The notes under the pieces are model-generated. The model had not been told where the DNA came from. It saw only the letters and a list, made by a program, of their open reading frames with translations, and searched no databases. Below, one piece after another: positions 5,396 to 5,603 of a stretch of 5,603 nt of DNA (positions within the stretch are counted from its first letter, which is position 1; every line of letters begins with the position of its first letter). The translations under genes were made by a program, and so were the position numbers. This DNA is from Dehalococcoidia bacterium (GTDB lineage: Bacteria > Chloroflexota > Dehalococcoidia > JAUYDP01): assembly GCA_030691805.1 (NCBI GenBank), contig JAUYDP010000090.1, positions 1 through 5,603 of the forward strand, written 5' to 3'.

Positions 5396-5603
5396 CTAAT
5401 CCGTACCTCTCAAAAGATACCCGCGAACGGGGATGAGGCGCTTGTTCAAGGGATCTACAGCCAGGCCGAATTCCTCCAGTGTGACAGCTCCCAACAAGGG
5501 CTCCGTGCCCTCTTCGCCGAAAACGCAGATCGTAAACCGCTCCCTGCCGTCGAGCCTTACTCTCACTTGGGCAATTGGATAGCTAGCTTCGCGTCCATCG
5601 GCC
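5396..5603 (-). CDS. Clan AA aspartic protease-like protein, C-terminal part
   Basis: An open frame enters from the window edge (first full codon at 5602) and runs 68 codons to TAG at 5398-5396. The protein reads ADGREASYP at its visible start, a strand-rich middle (AQVRVRLDGRERFTICVF, about 11-28), and PLLGAVTLEEFGLAVDP (35-51), followed by LIPVRGYLL. The ADGR turn, LLG strand, and LE.lGl.vDp ending are what I expect in the C-terminal half of small bacterial and archaeal retropepsin-like proteins (clan AA, AF_0612-like). The catalytic D(T/S)G would lie upstream and cannot be checked. The frame is the same as purD, separated from it only by TAG and TAA. The substrate and any link to purine synthesis are unknown. 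It is too short for certainty, but its conserved ending and position make a real gene very likely. Confidence 0.72.
   Translation of the reverse strand, partial: ADGREASYPIAQVRVRLDGRERFTICVFGEEGTEPLLGAVTLEEFGLAVDPLNKRLIPVRGYLLRGTD

Overview
The window looks like bacterial chromosome, and every gene I can support is on the minus strand, so transcription runs from high to low coordinates. Most of it is GC-rich (about 62% in a 60-base stretch of purB counted by hand). A de novo purine gene run, a PF04909-type amidohydrolase, a small retropepsin-like aspartic protease and a DUF433 antitoxin-type gene together would fit a Chloroflexota/Dehalococcoidia-like bacterium. That placement is a guess from gene content; no rRNA or marker tree is available.

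Region 1 (5603 to 1511) is a tightly packed operon. In transcription order it holds the C-terminal end of a clan AA aspartic protease-like protein, purD (glycinamide ribonucleotide synthetase), a metal-dependent amidohydrolase of unknown substrate, purE (N5-CAIR mutase) and purB (adenylosuccinate lyase). Gaps are 3, 21, 1 and 2 nt, so co-transcription and translational coupling are likely. PurD, PurE and PurB catalyse the second, a middle, and two late steps of IMP/AMP synthesis. The amidohydrolase and the protease are the unexplained members. The operon promoter lies outside the window.

Region 2 (1510 to 538) holds one AT-rich gene (33-40% GC in sampled 60-base stretches) for a 308-residue protein that I read as a divergent class III nucleotidyl cyclase-like protein. 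It keeps both candidate metal-binding aspartates. Its composition and position after the purine genes suggest an acquired accessory gene, and it is the best candidate here for something undescribed.

Region 3 (537 to 1) looks like a decayed toxin-antitoxin neighbourhood. It has a noncoding stretch with nested imperfect inverted repeats, a dead remnant of an MNT-type nucleotidyltransferase (in-frame stops, lost DxD), an intact DUF433 gene, and the first five codons of a probable PIN-like DUF5615 toxin overlapping the DUF433 stop. No tRNA, rRNA, CRISPR array, insertion sequence or convincing rho-independent terminator was seen.
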